From IMG/VR virus record IMGVR_UViG_3300042291_000198, positions 1 through 39,405 of that record: a stretch of DNA of 39,405 nucleotides, one strand, 5' to 3'. Shown here in pieces: positions 21,101-29,786 of the stretch (positions are counted from its first letter, which is position 1; each line of letters starts with the position of its first letter). The notes below the pieces were generated by a model. It ran no database searches. It saw only the letters and a program-made list of their open reading frames with translations, and was not told the DNA's origin. Made by a program: the position numbers and the translations under genes. The stretch comes from a virus.

Positions 21101-23562
21101 ATAATGTCAGCAAGTTGCTCTTGCAATCCAGCCATTTGTTTTTCAAGTTCTTTCAACTGTGCAGAATCAGAAATACCAAGTTTACGGTTAATGTTGTCTA
21201 GCATTTTAGAAGCACTAGGAATACGCTTAGCATCAGGGTTCAACTGCAAATAAACAGCCTTTAGAGAGTCATGGGCTACAAGTTCCGTAGCCTTGCCAGC
21301 ATCAATGGAAATCTTTATGTTGTTTATATCTTCAATTAGGGCTTTATGGATGTCAAGGAATGAACCACGGGCTGCTTCACCTTTGGACGCAGCCAAAACA
21401 TACGCAGCCGACAAATCTTTTTCTATTTTAGCAATAGTGGCACGGACAACAGCAACCTTAGAATCAATGACTCTTAGTTCACCAGCCTTAACGCCGAGTG
21501 CTTTACCAGCAAACGCCACAGCATCGTTAGCAGACTTTACAGCAGCCTTGGTTCCACCATTAACAGCACTAGACAAAGCACGGCGAACCTTCAAAATGTC
21601 AGCATGGATACCAGTCAAGTTCTTAACAAGAGCAGCATCGGGCACAGCCTTCTTGTTTATAATCTGGGCAACATTTCCACCGAAATCCATTAAGCGACGG
21701 ACATACGCTTCACGCCCACGGGCGGTAGCCATACTGTAGGCGTAACTATCTGCAATAGAAGCAATGTCCGTGTGAAAAAACTTGGCATCAGGAATACCAA
21801 CAGCCTTGGCATAGATACCGTTTAGTTCTTCAATGGTTCCCTTTAATACAGGTTCGTTCATGAAAGTAATCTTTTCAAGTGTGCCGTCAGGCAACACCCT
21901 TGGCTTACCAATTTTACGGTACATAGCAGCACCACTGTTGGCACCAATTTCTGCTTGTGTTAAATCACCAGTGTTAAAACCAAACTTAGTGAAGTTTTTG
22001 CTTTTATCTTTATACATCCAACGAAGTGCATCATCCGTTATACGGTGATGCACATAATTTTCAATAAACCCAACATCAGTCATACCAGCCGTATAATCAA
22101 CATTAAACTTTTTGTAAACAGCGTTTACTTCTTCACGCAAACCATCTTGCCAAACCTTTAGCCTGTTAGCAAACTCACGCTTTGCAGGGTCAGACTCTCT
22201 AGCCAACAAGTCAGCGTCCTCTACAAGTCGTGCAATATCGTTTTCAAATCCAGCATCACGAATTTCTTTAATAGTGTCACGGAAACCATCAAGGTTGTGT
22301 GCATAAGAAACCGACCTGTAACCCTTTGCAGTGTTAGCCGCAGTATAGTTTGCTATCTCATTTATAATCTGCTGGTCGTCCAAACCAAGTTTGCGTCCAG
22401 CACCAATAGTAGCCAAACCAACTCGTGAAGCAGGAGTAGCAGCAACACGGACATAACGACCTGCTGCGGTTTTGTTAACAACATCGCCAATACCTGCACG
22501 AATGTTGCTACCAATACCAGACTTACCAGAAATAGTTTTAGCAAGAATCTCGGTCTTGGGCACAACCTTTCCCGCAAAACGAATACCAAAATCTATTCCT
22601 TCGGCAGCACGCACCTCTTTAGGGATTACAGAAGCGCCATAACGCATAATGTCGTCCAATGTCCCTGCCAACTGTGGGTACTTGGTTAGCATTTCGGTTG
22701 AACCGAACTTGACTGCAAGTGCGGTTCTTCCTGCTTTACCAATGTAGTTTAACGACCCAACACCCAAGTAGGTGGTAGGGTCAAACACAATACTGTTTCC
22801 AAGACCCAAACCCATGTCTGTCCATTTGTTACCCGTAGGTGTAGCCATAAAGTTTTTATCTTTTGTTTGGGAAACAAACTCTGTAAATGAACCTTTGGGT
22901 TTTTTGTCTGTTTTTGGTGCTTCAACAAAAGGAAGCAAGTCAACAGCCAAGCGAATTTTAGATATTGGGTTTCCAGTCATAGCCCCAACTGCACTACCAG
23001 CATCACCAAATACGCCACGACTTACATCGTCTATCTCGGAAAGTCCAGATTGTATTCCTCTAGAAACAAACTGGGTGGCATCACCCAGTTTTTTAAGTCC
23101 AGTACCAGTAATTTCAACAGCACCACCAAGTGCTTCTTTAAGCAAGGACAACGGATTAGAAACAACAGACTGGCTATAATCACCCTTGTTAACCAGCGCA
23201 TCAATAGCCTTTACAGCCTTGTTTTTTTCTTTCTGCGTCATAGTTCCAGAAGCAGCAATTCTAGCCAATGCTTTATTATATGAAGAGTTTAGTTTAACTC
23301 CTTCTTCTGCAGGACTAGTTTTTAAACCACCTTGTTTAGAAGCGGTGTAGTTTTTGATTGCTTGTTTACCAAAAGGGTCAATCTTGGCGGTACCAGTTTT
23401 ATCAACAACAGTATCTGGGTCAAACAAACTAGCCTTAGGCTTTGGTGCAGAACTAATACTGCCAGCCTTTGGTTTGGCTAGTTTTGCTGTTGGGTTTGAT
23501 TTTTCAAATATGTTTTGATTATCGGTACCATCATTAGAAAACGGTGAACGAACAACAGCCAT
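18121..23562 (-). CDS. Giant internal virion / ejection protein, 1813 aa
   Basis: This single frame takes up about 14 percent of the genome. The N-terminus is Lys/Pro/Ser-rich and low in order (about 1-110). Long helical stretches follow (LALRQSG and coiled segments such as LKELEKQMAGLQEQLADI). A middle section of unknown fold (about 850-1100) has YRVVSTRP and VYGSDNAMADGAYSLL. The C-terminal third has FLVRNAMSATFMNSVAGVS and FIPFWIWTTKNLPLQW, hydrophobic parts that could insert in a membrane. Size and position match the large ejection protein of podoviruses (T7 gp16 role). I do not see a clear transglycosylase catalytic motif. It starts in a TAATG overlap with the gene before it. Confidence 0.72.
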   Translation of the reverse strand: MAVVRSPFSNDGTDNQNIFEKSNPTAKLAKPKAGSISSAPKPKASLFDPDTVVDKTGTAKIDPFGKQAIKNYTASKQGGLKTSPAEEGVKLNSSYNKALARIAASGTMTQKEKNKAVKAIDALVNKGDYSQSVVSNPLSLLKEALGGAVEITGTGLKKLGDATQFVSRGIQSGLSEIDDVSRGVFGDAGSAVGAMTGNPISKIRLAVDLLPFVEAPKTDKKPKGSFTEFVSQTKDKNFMATPTGNKWTDMGLGLGNSIVFDPTTYLGVGSLNYIGKAGRTALAVKFGSTEMLTKYPQLAGTLDDIMRYGASVIPKEVRAAEGIDFGIRFAGKVVPKTEILAKTISGKSGIGSNIRAGIGDVVNKTAAGRYVRVAATPASRVGLATIGAGRKLGLDDQQIINEIANYTAANTAKGYRSVSYAHNLDGFRDTIKEIRDAGFENDIARLVEDADLLARESDPAKREFANRLKVWQDGLREEVNAVYKKFNVDYTAGMTDVGFIENYVHHRITDDALRWMYKDKSKNFTKFGFNTGDLTQAEIGANSGAAMYRKIGKPRVLPDGTLEKITFMNEPVLKGTIEELNGIYAKAVGIPDAKFFHTDIASIADSYAYSMATARGREAYVRRLMDFGGNVAQIINKKAVPDAALVKNLTGIHADILKVRRALSSAVNGGTKAAVKSANDAVAFAGKALGVKAGELRVIDSKVAVVRATIAKIEKDLSAAYVLAASKGEAARGSFLDIHKALIEDINNIKISIDAGKATELVAHDSLKAVYLQLNPDAKRIPSASKMLDNINRKLGISDSAQLKELEKQMAGLQEQLADIINVDPQQMNDLRDLEAVLSQQIDGHTVLADVKFKADYSEDGLIYGVADDLVVRPFDPNTDPMYRVVSTRPIITGGADLTTDEMAAARNAFLTAPDSVAVHALAPDQILDMRQPEVFSEFWDPEGGVGDAVAFALRQSGLDNEGIFKSTFDDLLEGGTVDPMFEQVYPELSDLMAMVTSMQYQVFDGVVPDSLYLDSFDVMRNIFDDIAASASLENSDVVGGQMLNDFMRAMVEEGVGNTGKPLLFPSGVVYGSDNAMADGAYSLLLPDRFNYAGVYGQKNLTDEMMRGTTAPVHFTAGDEFIQSITDGDLHTASFEAMQMQEQVVSAGGELADALVARQAVRAEVQGVSGKVGGLKSQGSRRMKAAEKAHAEYLESGLVDIMEGGRKVKVTRERAITILNKKEEKLNNSIVLLNDRIAKMSGQPLQSVLKRKAEQEARLSTLLDSRRVIERWTERTGEALRADIDNLSHAIAFDPPTGQAGTDSRAWATRVNARIDATAKLENTPVKKAWERITTQLGADEAQLAYLDSVVIPDIIQQRAAAMEGLVGSVMRDDIKAGWEVLEGLGVQIPPEFAAVMKPNIDRLASRAEWGPLRRAYMEYHQAFKTYATMSTGFLVRNAMSATFMNSVAGVSTENMRLGLKATTALRKHGVDGWLGPKGLNITDPAEIKMWNEALRGAEATGRGIADDFRSPVVNGGFGNKALQKVQKNRVTDWFAKGNDFVERAVRLPMALDTLKSGGTFDDAVYRISRYHFDYTDLSALDETAKQFIPFWIWTTKNLPLQWTEQLLRPSSYNAYRQMQERNPVTGDIAQPQWLSESGPMGLFNDWVLNPDMPMSRMGSTSKKLVSFSGLISQANPLIKTPLEFGAGKQYGTNIPFRDEGTEARGLDKGIAKLLELAGVESRNDEGKLTIPDELSTQMGSVIPLLGKAQRLSGGLVGGKPTYNERWLTSVLTEIGVPVRKVGPRQQRGELISRGFKLSDLMQALEDRGMVGK

Positions 23563-24347
23563 TATAAATTACCAAGATTCTTTTTAATTAAATCCGCTTT
23601 AGAAAAACTAGCAGCAGATTTCTTTGATTTTTTTAATCCACTAGTCAAACCAGTTTTAAACAATTTCTCATACTCGGCAGTTGCATAAGGGTCGGTAACG
23701 CCTTTTTCTTTAATAATTTTAAGAAAGTCTTGCGTTTTTTTTTCAACAAACTGTTCATTATTTGGAACCTCACTCAAACCTTTGAGTCCAGTAAGTTTCT
23801 GAAGATAATCTTCACCAGCAGTGTCTTTGCTTTTAATTCCTAGTTTGACTTTTTGTTCATTAAAAGCCTTGAACTGTGCTTTTTGTCTAGACGCTTCCAC
23901 TTTTTGAAAAGAAGAAATTTCTTTGGGGTCTTGCATTGGTGTTAAAATGTCATTTATTTCTTGTTCAGATAAACCATATTCTTTTGCCATAAGAGGAATA
24001 CGCTCTCTAGTTGTAGCAAGAGTTTTATTTATACCAGCAGGGCTTGTGTCTTTAGCAATAGCCTTCCAGTAGTCCTGAACAAAAGGCTGAAACTTTTGCC
24101 CCATAGACATGTATTTATATTGGACACTATTAGCAACTTCTGTAGGATTATAAACATGGCTAGGGTCAAACTGCTGATATGGCGAAACCGCCTCACCAGC
24201 AGTTTCTTGAAACTTTTGAAGCAAACTAGGCGAGGACAAGAAAGCCTTCAGGATTTGTTTCTTAGAAAGACCAGTTGATGCAAGGTCGTTACCGCTAGCC
24301 TCTATAACCATAAGAATCTGTGCAGGTGTTAAATTTTTCTTAGCCAT
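23562..24347 (-). CDS. Internal virion-type protein, 261 aa
   Basis: The product begins MAKKNLTPAQILMVIEASG and is helical, Lys-rich and Gln-rich (LSEVPNNEQFVEKKTQDF). It contains a helix-rich region with RIPLMAKEYGLSEQEINDI and no membrane segment. It lies between two other core proteins and ends in a TAATG overlap with the giant protein, which suggests joint assembly inside the capsid or ejection channel. The ribosome binding site AGAGG is well placed. No family recognised with certainty. Confidence 0.65.
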   Translation of the reverse strand: MAKKNLTPAQILMVIEASGNDLASTGLSKKQILKAFLSSPSLLQKFQETAGEAVSPYQQFDPSHVYNPTEVANSVQYKYMSMGQKFQPFVQDYWKAIAKDTSPAGINKTLATTRERIPLMAKEYGLSEQEINDILTPMQDPKEISSFQKVEASRQKAQFKAFNEQKVKLGIKSKDTAGEDYLQKLTGLKGLSEVPNNEQFVEKKTQDFLKIIKEKGVTDPYATAEYEKLFKTGLTSGLKKSKKSAASFSKADLIKKNLGNL

Positions 24348-24376
24348 AATAAACCTCTATATATACCTTTAATGTT

Positions 24377-25666
24377 CTATTTCTTTGGCTTGGTAGGCAG
24401 TTTAGGCTTGTTTACCGCTTTGCCCTTTTTCTTGGGTACACCATAAGAAGCCGTAGTTTGCGCCCGTGTCGTAGCAGCCGCCTGCTTACCAGACATCACA
24501 GCATCAATACCCTTGGCAAGCAACTGGTTCTGCAAATCAGTAGCACTACCCTGCGCTGCTGTACGACTTGCCTGAAGCCCAGCAAGTTCCGCACGACGAT
24601 TGCCTTCAATGCCTGCCTTGTCTTGTCCTTGCAAAGTAGCCAAAACAGTAGCCAGATTTGACTTGCCAGCCGCCTGTGCACCCCTAGCAGCGTTCTGAAG
24701 CCCCGTATAATAATCAGTTTCAGCACCAGCCAACTGCTTATTGCTACGCCCAAACAAATCAGCAATTTGTTTGCTAGTAGCAGCATCCATATTCTGCTGT
24801 TCCTGAGCAGACTGACCAGTACCACCATAAGCCGCAAGCATGTCACCCAAACCTTGAGTAGGTGCAGCAACATTAGCCACAGAAGCATCCTGATAAGCAG
24901 ATGTACCTTTAAGCCCAGCCAACAAATCAGTAGTAGCAGTATCAATAGCGCCAGTTGCTGAAGTACGCTGCGTATCAATATACTTTTGCAAATTAGCAAT
25001 TTGAGTATCATAATAAGTGTTTGTATCACCAACAGCAGGAGTATAAATATTATCTGCTGCAGTCTTGGCATTATTATACGCTGTTTGCGCAAGTGCACCA
25101 TACTGCGTCTGGGCATCAGTACCAGCCTGTGCCTGAATATCGGCAGCACTCATACCAGCACGATAAGAGTCAGCATTTTTTCTTGCTTCTTCTGCTGCTT
25201 TTTGCGCTGCAGAAGGTCCACTGCCGCCCTCATTAAGATAAGCGTCAAACAACGCTTGTTCTTGAGGTGTTACAGTTTCCCCATTAAGAACTTTAGTAAC
25301 AATATCTTCAATAAATTTAGGAGTTAAAACAGTGCTAGGAGGTCCAGTGGCACCCGCACCAGAACGACCAGAAGCATCAGTACGAGGAACAGGAGTATAA
25401 GCACCGACAACTTTGGATTTTGTTTTTCCTGCAGGTGCCTTAGGTCGTGTATCTGTTCGTGTATCGTTAGATGCATACTGTCTTGTAGGTAGCGTGGTTC
25501 CAGTAGGTGTGTCAAACTTTGTTGACGGACCACTAGACTTAGCCTTCTCTCTAGCAGCAGCAGCCCTATCCTGTGCAGCAGCAAATTCAGCATCGCCAGC
25601 CTTAACTGGTGGTGTTACTTCTTCAAATTTTCCTGTACGGGGATTAAATTTTTGTCTCGGTGCCAT
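24377..25666 (-). CDS. Ala/Gln-rich internal virion-type protein, 429 aa
   Basis: I start the gene at ATG 25666 (MAPRQKFNPRTGKFEEV), behind AGGAG; a start at 25699 overlaps the previous gene. The N-terminus is Pro/Thr/Lys-rich and disordered. The central and C-terminal parts are long helices very rich in Ala, Gln and Thr (AAQKAAEEARKNADSYRAG and similar), typical of podovirus inner-core or ejection proteins. The end is a Lys-rich tail. High Ala/Gln content makes long alternative-frame shadows on both strands here. Confidence 0.68.
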   Translation of the reverse strand: MAPRQKFNPRTGKFEEVTPPVKAGDAEFAAAQDRAAAAREKAKSSGPSTKFDTPTGTTLPTRQYASNDTRTDTRPKAPAGKTKSKVVGAYTPVPRTDASGRSGAGATGPPSTVLTPKFIEDIVTKVLNGETVTPQEQALFDAYLNEGGSGPSAAQKAAEEARKNADSYRAGMSAADIQAQAGTDAQTQYGALAQTAYNNAKTAADNIYTPAVGDTNTYYDTQIANLQKYIDTQRTSATGAIDTATTDLLAGLKGTSAYQDASVANVAAPTQGLGDMLAAYGGTGQSAQEQQNMDAATSKQIADLFGRSNKQLAGAETDYYTGLQNAARGAQAAGKSNLATVLATLQGQDKAGIEGNRRAELAGLQASRTAAQGSATDLQNQLLAKGIDAVMSGKQAAATTRAQTTASYGVPKKKGKAVNKPKLPTKPKK

Positions 25667-25673
25667 AATACTC

Positions 25674-26111
25674 CTAGTAGTTCCCAATAGACTTAACATC
25701 TATAGCCGTGTTTATAATGTTTCTGCTTTTTTCAAGACGCAACTGCGCAAGGTAATCATCCAAACCCGCCTGTTGTCCACGCTCAGTATCAGCCAGATTG
25801 TTCATGTCCATGTTTTGGTTTTCTGTTTCACGACCTAAATCTTTTTGCAAAGATTTGGCGTACTCTTCTAAACCAGCAGTACGAATACCAGACTTAACAT
25901 TAGGTCCACCCAGTCCACGACGACCAAAAGATGAAACCAACGGTTGGAAACCTTTGGTGTATCTTTCGTTTATATCGGTCATAGCCCGTGAGCCACGCAA
26001 CTGACCAAAGAAAGCGGACTGTTGGTTGGCTATTGATTCTTGTTTGCGTTTACGCATTGCAGCGTTAGCAGCAATGCCGTAATCGCCATATTGTGCTGAC
26101 ATGTCACTCAT
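25674..26111 (-). CDS. Internal virion-type protein, 145 aa
   Basis: This 145-aa protein (MSDMSAQYGDYGIAANAAM...) is helical and basic in the first half (RKRKQESIANQQSAFFGQL) and has a Gly-rich loop (FGRRGLGGPNVKSG). It starts in an ATGA overlap with the 46-aa gene before it and is followed by the Ala/Gln-rich core protein. Position and composition resemble the small internal core proteins of T7-like phages. No domain recognised. Confidence 0.65.
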   Translation of the reverse strand: MSDMSAQYGDYGIAANAAMRKRKQESIANQQSAFFGQLRGSRAMTDINERYTKGFQPLVSSFGRRGLGGPNVKSGIRTAGLEEYAKSLQKDLGRETENQNMDMNNLADTERGQQAGLDDYLAQLRLEKSRNIINTAIDVKSIGNY

Positions 26112-26248
26112 CGTTTTTCCTTCTTCAAAATATCAATCTCTAACTGTAGTCGTGCAAGTTCTTTCACCAACGACTGAATAATACTGACCATTGCTGAACC
26201 GTTATATTGCGTGGACAACAAGTTAATAGCGGCAGGGTTCCAACTCAT
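26108..26248 (-). CDS. 46-aa coiled-coil protein
   Basis: The frame starts at ATG 26248 (MSWNPAAINLLSTQYNGSA), overlapping the previous stop (ATGA), and ends at TGA 26108-26110, again an ATGA overlap. The second half (VSIIQSLVKELARLQLEIDI) is a clear amphipathic heptad helix. It fills an otherwise empty 130-base gap in the tail block. A trimerising or assembly role with tail proteins is possible. Function unknown. Confidence 0.7.
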   Translation of the reverse strand: MSWNPAAINLLSTQYNGSAMVSIIQSLVKELARLQLEIDILKKEKR

Positions 26249-26544
26249 AATAGTTTTTCCTTTGGTATCCATCGGCATGTTTCTTCATCCCAGTCCACAT
26301 CTCCTGATGGTCGGGGTGCTATAAAAGCATCTCGTTGTGGGTCATAAGTATTGCCTATTCCCGCATAGTTTTTGCGGAAGGTGCCATTGTATGAGGTTTG
26401 AACATAGGTTCCTTCACCAAATTGTTGACAGAACGCTTGACCTACGGCTTCTGATTCGTTGCCTTGTTCATCTAGGATGTCGTCGTTTGAAACGACGATA
26501 ACTCTGATGACTGTGTTGTTTTCTAGTTGTGCAAAATGTGCCAT
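26245..26544 (-). CDS. Conserved aquatic-phage tail-region protein (AHFAQLENN type)
   Basis: The 99-aa product starts MAHFAQLENNTVIRVIVVSN and continues with SEAVGQAFCQQFGEGTYVQT and RKNYAGIGNTYD, ending near FIAPRPSGDVDWDEET. This sequence pattern recurs in many marine and freshwater phages near tail fibres, with unknown function. I chose the start at 26544, which overlaps the adhesin stop as TAATG, over 26559. It may be a chaperone or a fibre-associated structural protein, by position only. Confidence 0.75.
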   Translation of the reverse strand: MAHFAQLENNTVIRVIVVSNDDILDEQGNESEAVGQAFCQQFGEGTYVQTSYNGTFRKNYAGIGNTYDPQRDAFIAPRPSGDVDWDEETCRWIPKEKLL

Positions 26545-27557
26545 TAGTAAGGTCCCCAATAAGTAGCATTGCAGTATCCTGAACCGCCATTGAATCCGTT
26601 AGGAATGAAATCAACCCCAGCGCCACCTGTGCCTCTGTTTGCTATTCCAGCCCCATTAGGTGTGCCTCGTGTGCCACCACCCACAAGACCGCCACCACCG
26701 CCGCCACAGAAATCAAAAATACCTGCTGGTCCACCGTTACCACCGATGCTGCCAGAAGCATCACCACCGTTACCTCCAAGACCTGCACCGCCACCGCCAG
26801 TTACCGAAAAAGCAATCGTGCCAAAATCCCAATTACCACCAGAAAATCCATTGCCGCTACCGCCGAAGCATAAATAACTATCTCTAATATAATCTCTTCC
26901 AGATTGTCCACCAGTCCCACCAAAAAAACCAAAACTAGTTGGGCTACCATCAGCACCACTACTACCAGCACCACCGCCACCAATAGTTACGGGAACAGCA
27001 GTAACACCAGGAACATAAATGTTGGTATATATACTAAAAGTACCGCCAGCGCCACCACCCGTTGTTCCAGCACCACCGCCACCAACAGCAACAATTTGGG
27101 TAAATGTGTCAATAGCCAAACCACTAGTACCTGATGTTGGTACTGGGTTATTCCAAGTTCCACTGCTAGTAAATGGGTCTGTGCGTTCACGGTATGTGTT
27201 GAACGAACCACCAACAGAACTAGTTGTTGTGAACCCACTAGAGTTAGTAACCCTGAAACGAACATAGTAAGTGCTTGGCGTGCCAGTAACACTTGGAGTT
27301 AATCCTGTGGCGTTGTAAGTACAAGCCGTACTGGTAGCACCCTGTGTAATTGTTGAGTTAGTAGAAGCAGTGAACCAAGCCGAGTTACCAGAAGCAAACG
27401 ATGATGAAGGTGAATGTTGAAACTCAACCAAAGTGATATTGCGGTTTCCTGTAGTGTTTACAACCGCATTAAGGACGGCACTGTTTTGGTTGTAATTAGT
27501 GGTGGCACCAACAGATAATGTTGGTTGCACAAAGGTACTGGCAGAAGTTAAAATCAT
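26544..27557 (-). CDS. Gly-rich tail-tip adhesin (copy B)
   Basis: The 337-aa product matches copy A (829-1866) in order of parts: a fibronectin-III-like N-terminal part with STYYVRFRVTNSSG (against TTYYVRAVVTSSIG in copy A), a hinge, then Gly runs such as VGGGGAGTTGGGAGG to the end (GGSGYCNATYWGPY, against FQYYGP). The start 27557 overlaps the fibre stop as TAATG; an upstream start at 27587 is inside that gene. It is probably a second receptor-binding tip, giving the phage two different adhesins. Sequence outside the shared features has diverged widely, so the duplication is old. Confidence 0.8.
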   Translation of the reverse strand: MILTSASTFVQPTLSVGATTNYNQNSAVLNAVVNTTGNRNITLVEFQHSPSSSFASGNSAWFTASTNSTITQGATSTACTYNATGLTPSVTGTPSTYYVRFRVTNSSGFTTTSSVGGSFNTYRERTDPFTSSGTWNNPVPTSGTSGLAIDTFTQIVAVGGGGAGTTGGGAGGTFSIYTNIYVPGVTAVPVTIGGGGAGSSGADGSPTSFGFFGGTGGQSGRDYIRDSYLCFGGSGNGFSGGNWDFGTIAFSVTGGGGAGLGGNGGDASGSIGGNGGPAGIFDFCGGGGGGLVGGGTRGTPNGAGIANRGTGGAGVDFIPNGFNGGSGYCNATYWGPY

Positions 27558-28126
27558 TAGGGAATAGTATCCCCAGTTAATAGCCATTCACCATCTGAAA
27601 GTTTAATCAAAGTAGCAGCAGAATATGTTGTACGCAATTTTAAACCATTAGAAGAACGAACAGGAACAAGAGCATTAGAAATACTTACCACTCCTCCACC
27701 ATAGTTAATAACAGTAATAACAGTACCGTTAGCAAAAGGTACAGAAGATGTTGGTACCGTAAGTGTAATTCCAGCGTTACAATATAAAGTACAGTTTGCA
27801 TCAGTAATGAGTAAAGAACCACTGGCTGTTTTGTTAACCAATGTTGGGGCTGCAAGTTTAGGTGAAGTAACAGAAGCATCTGTAATTTTTACAGTAGTAA
27901 CAGCATTGCTGGCAAGGTCGTCAGCAACAATGGTTCCATTAAGAATCTTGTCACTAGTAACAGCATTAGGAGACAATTTTTCGTTAGAAATAGAGCCACT
28001 GTCAATGTTTGTACCAGTAGAAAGCCCCTCAGCAAAACTTTTTACAATACCAAAGTTAGTATTAACTTGTGATGCTTGTGCAGGTGTCCCCGCCGTGAAT
28101 GTGTTTAAACCAGAAATAGTAGCCAT
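27557..28126 (-). CDS. Tail fibre with shared C-terminal domain
   Basis: This 189-aa protein begins MATISGLNTFTAGTPAQAS, a typical virion-attachment type start of podovirus fibres. A repeat-like shaft follows (SISNEKLSPNAVTSDKILNG, TIVADDLASNAVTTVKITD). The C-terminal 80 residues (CTLYCNAGITLTV, then LRTTYSAATLIKLSDG) match the C-terminus of the collagen-like fibre at 1869-3539. Like that fibre, it is followed at once by a Gly-rich adhesin. It is likely the shorter of two fibre assemblies. Confidence 0.8.
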   Translation of the reverse strand: MATISGLNTFTAGTPAQASQVNTNFGIVKSFAEGLSTGTNIDSGSISNEKLSPNAVTSDKILNGTIVADDLASNAVTTVKITDASVTSPKLAAPTLVNKTASGSLLITDANCTLYCNAGITLTVPTSSVPFANGTVITVINYGGGVVSISNALVPVRSSNGLKLRTTYSAATLIKLSDGEWLLTGDTIP

Positions 28127-28127
28127 A

Positions 28128-29786
28128 TTATCCCTTTACCCTTCTTGGAACCCATTTGTATCCAATACTGTTAATACCCCAAGGTTTTGTAAGTTCCCCA
28201 GTAAAATTGAGTTGAACAGTTCTTGCCAACCCAAGATTTTGTGCTGTTTTTATGCTTCCACCCAAAGTAGAACCAGACCATACAGATGCGTTAATATCTT
28301 CCCCTACACCTTCATAAGTCCAGTTGTCACCCCAAACCATTCCAACATTGGTACTGGTTAAGTTAATGGTAAATTCTCTTTTCTGAGAACCATTAGCCTC
28401 CTGATAATCATGAAAAACTTTTACATTAACATTCTGGGTTGTTTCAGTTTCACGCATAACCAAATCAGGACGGCGGAACATTTTGCGCTGCAAAAATGAG
28501 CCAGCGTCAAACCACTTAGTTCTGTATGTCGTTGCAAAACCATCAATGGCACCATTAACTCTTATGGAATCATAATCTTCATTATATTTGTCAACCTGAA
28601 CAACGGACTGCACAACAGGATGACAAGCAAGTCTTTGTTCCTCATTTAGACTGTTTCTAAAATCTGTACCGCCACGAACGCCATAGTTGTCGTATGTAGA
28701 AAACATTGTGTATGCACCCATAGATGGGTCATAAACAATGTTTACAGTTTCAATGTCAACAATATCTACAGTAGAGTAAGGCATGGACACCCAGAGTCTC
28801 CTACCAAGCCACGACAACGATATTTTGTTTGTAATGTTGTTGTTGATATATCCAAGGTCAAAAGCGGAACGCAACGGTTCAAAGATGTTTGTTATTGTTG
28901 AACCATCAAAGAAATGAAGTCCTTTGCGGTTGGCGTAAAAGAAAACACCTTCTTGGGCAACAACAAAAGCATCCGACCCTGTGCATCCAGTGTCTCCAGA
29001 TATTTGAACAACACGGAAATCGGTGCTGTTATAACCTATAATGTAGTAAATAGCATAATCTTTAAAAACAACCAAACCACCGTTAACAACACAAATACCA
29101 GTAATGCGATTTCCGCCACCTTCAATATCAATATATTCATCTTGTTTCCAGTTGTGAGGAATGTCCTCATATGACCAACGCACACGATTGGGAAAATCAG
29201 TGTCAACACCGCCTTCAACTTCTCTTGTTCCAGCCACAAACATGCGGTTAGCATGCGCAACTATAAAGTTAGCCCTAGGCATTTTAAGAACACCAGCAGC
29301 GGCGGTGGATTGCCAAGCGTCAGGTGCGGTACCACTAGGAGTTAAAGTAGTACACACACTAGGAATACCACTAGATACAACACCATCCCACCTATAACCA
29401 GCAGCGCCGCCTTGTCCAGCAACCATATATAATGAAGTACCCCAAGAAGCAGCAGAAACGCCATCTTCAGCCGTGCTTACGATGTCCCCGCCAGAATGAG
29501 TCATAACATTCCAAGCAGAACCAGAATAATAAAAAATCTTTGTATCATTAGCCAACAACAACCGTGGAGTAGAACCATAAAAAGGAATCAAACGATGAGG
29601 GGACCAAGTACCCGCAATCGTTGTAGCAGGCAACCGTGCCATACCACCACGACTAAAAACACCACCACGAGGGTCAACCTCAACATTAAGCATCTCAGGA
29701 GATTCATTATCTTTCAACTGAAACTGGTCAGACCTGAGGTTTAAACCACCAGTGAAATCTTTCTGTTCATAAATTTCAATAGCCAT
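28128..29786 (-). CDS. Tail nozzle / tail tubular-like protein
   Basis: This 552-aa protein starts MAIEIYEQKDFTGGLNLRSD and contains NVEVDPRGGVFSRGGMARL and RLIPFYGSTPRLLLANDTKI, then a series of beta-blade segments. This is the common pattern of podovirus tail-tube nozzle or stabilisation proteins (T7 gp12 / P22 gp10 role) in aquatic phages. It follows the adaptor gene in a TAATG overlap and precedes the fibre, the usual order. The aromatic, beta-rich sequence supports a propeller-like fold. Confidence 0.72.
   Translation of the reverse strand: MAIEIYEQKDFTGGLNLRSDQFQLKDNESPEMLNVEVDPRGGVFSRGGMARLPATTIAGTWSPHRLIPFYGSTPRLLLANDTKIFYYSGSAWNVMTHSGGDIVSTAEDGVSAASWGTSLYMVAGQGGAAGYRWDGVVSSGIPSVCTTLTPSGTAPDAWQSTAAAGVLKMPRANFIVAHANRMFVAGTREVEGGVDTDFPNRVRWSYEDIPHNWKQDEYIDIEGGGNRITGICVVNGGLVVFKDYAIYYIIGYNSTDFRVVQISGDTGCTGSDAFVVAQEGVFFYANRKGLHFFDGSTITNIFEPLRSAFDLGYINNNITNKISLSWLGRRLWVSMPYSTVDIVDIETVNIVYDPSMGAYTMFSTYDNYGVRGGTDFRNSLNEEQRLACHPVVQSVVQVDKYNEDYDSIRVNGAIDGFATTYRTKWFDAGSFLQRKMFRRPDLVMRETETTQNVNVKVFHDYQEANGSQKREFTINLTSTNVGMVWGDNWTYEGVGEDINASVWSGSTLGGSIKTAQNLGLARTVQLNFTGELTKPWGINSIGYKWVPRRVKG

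Noticed and set aside
24496-25149. 217-codon alternative frame inside the Ala/Gln-rich virion gene
   Set aside because: It is on the same strand as the real gene and its Leu-rich product follows from GCA/CAA-rich codons of that gene read in another frame.
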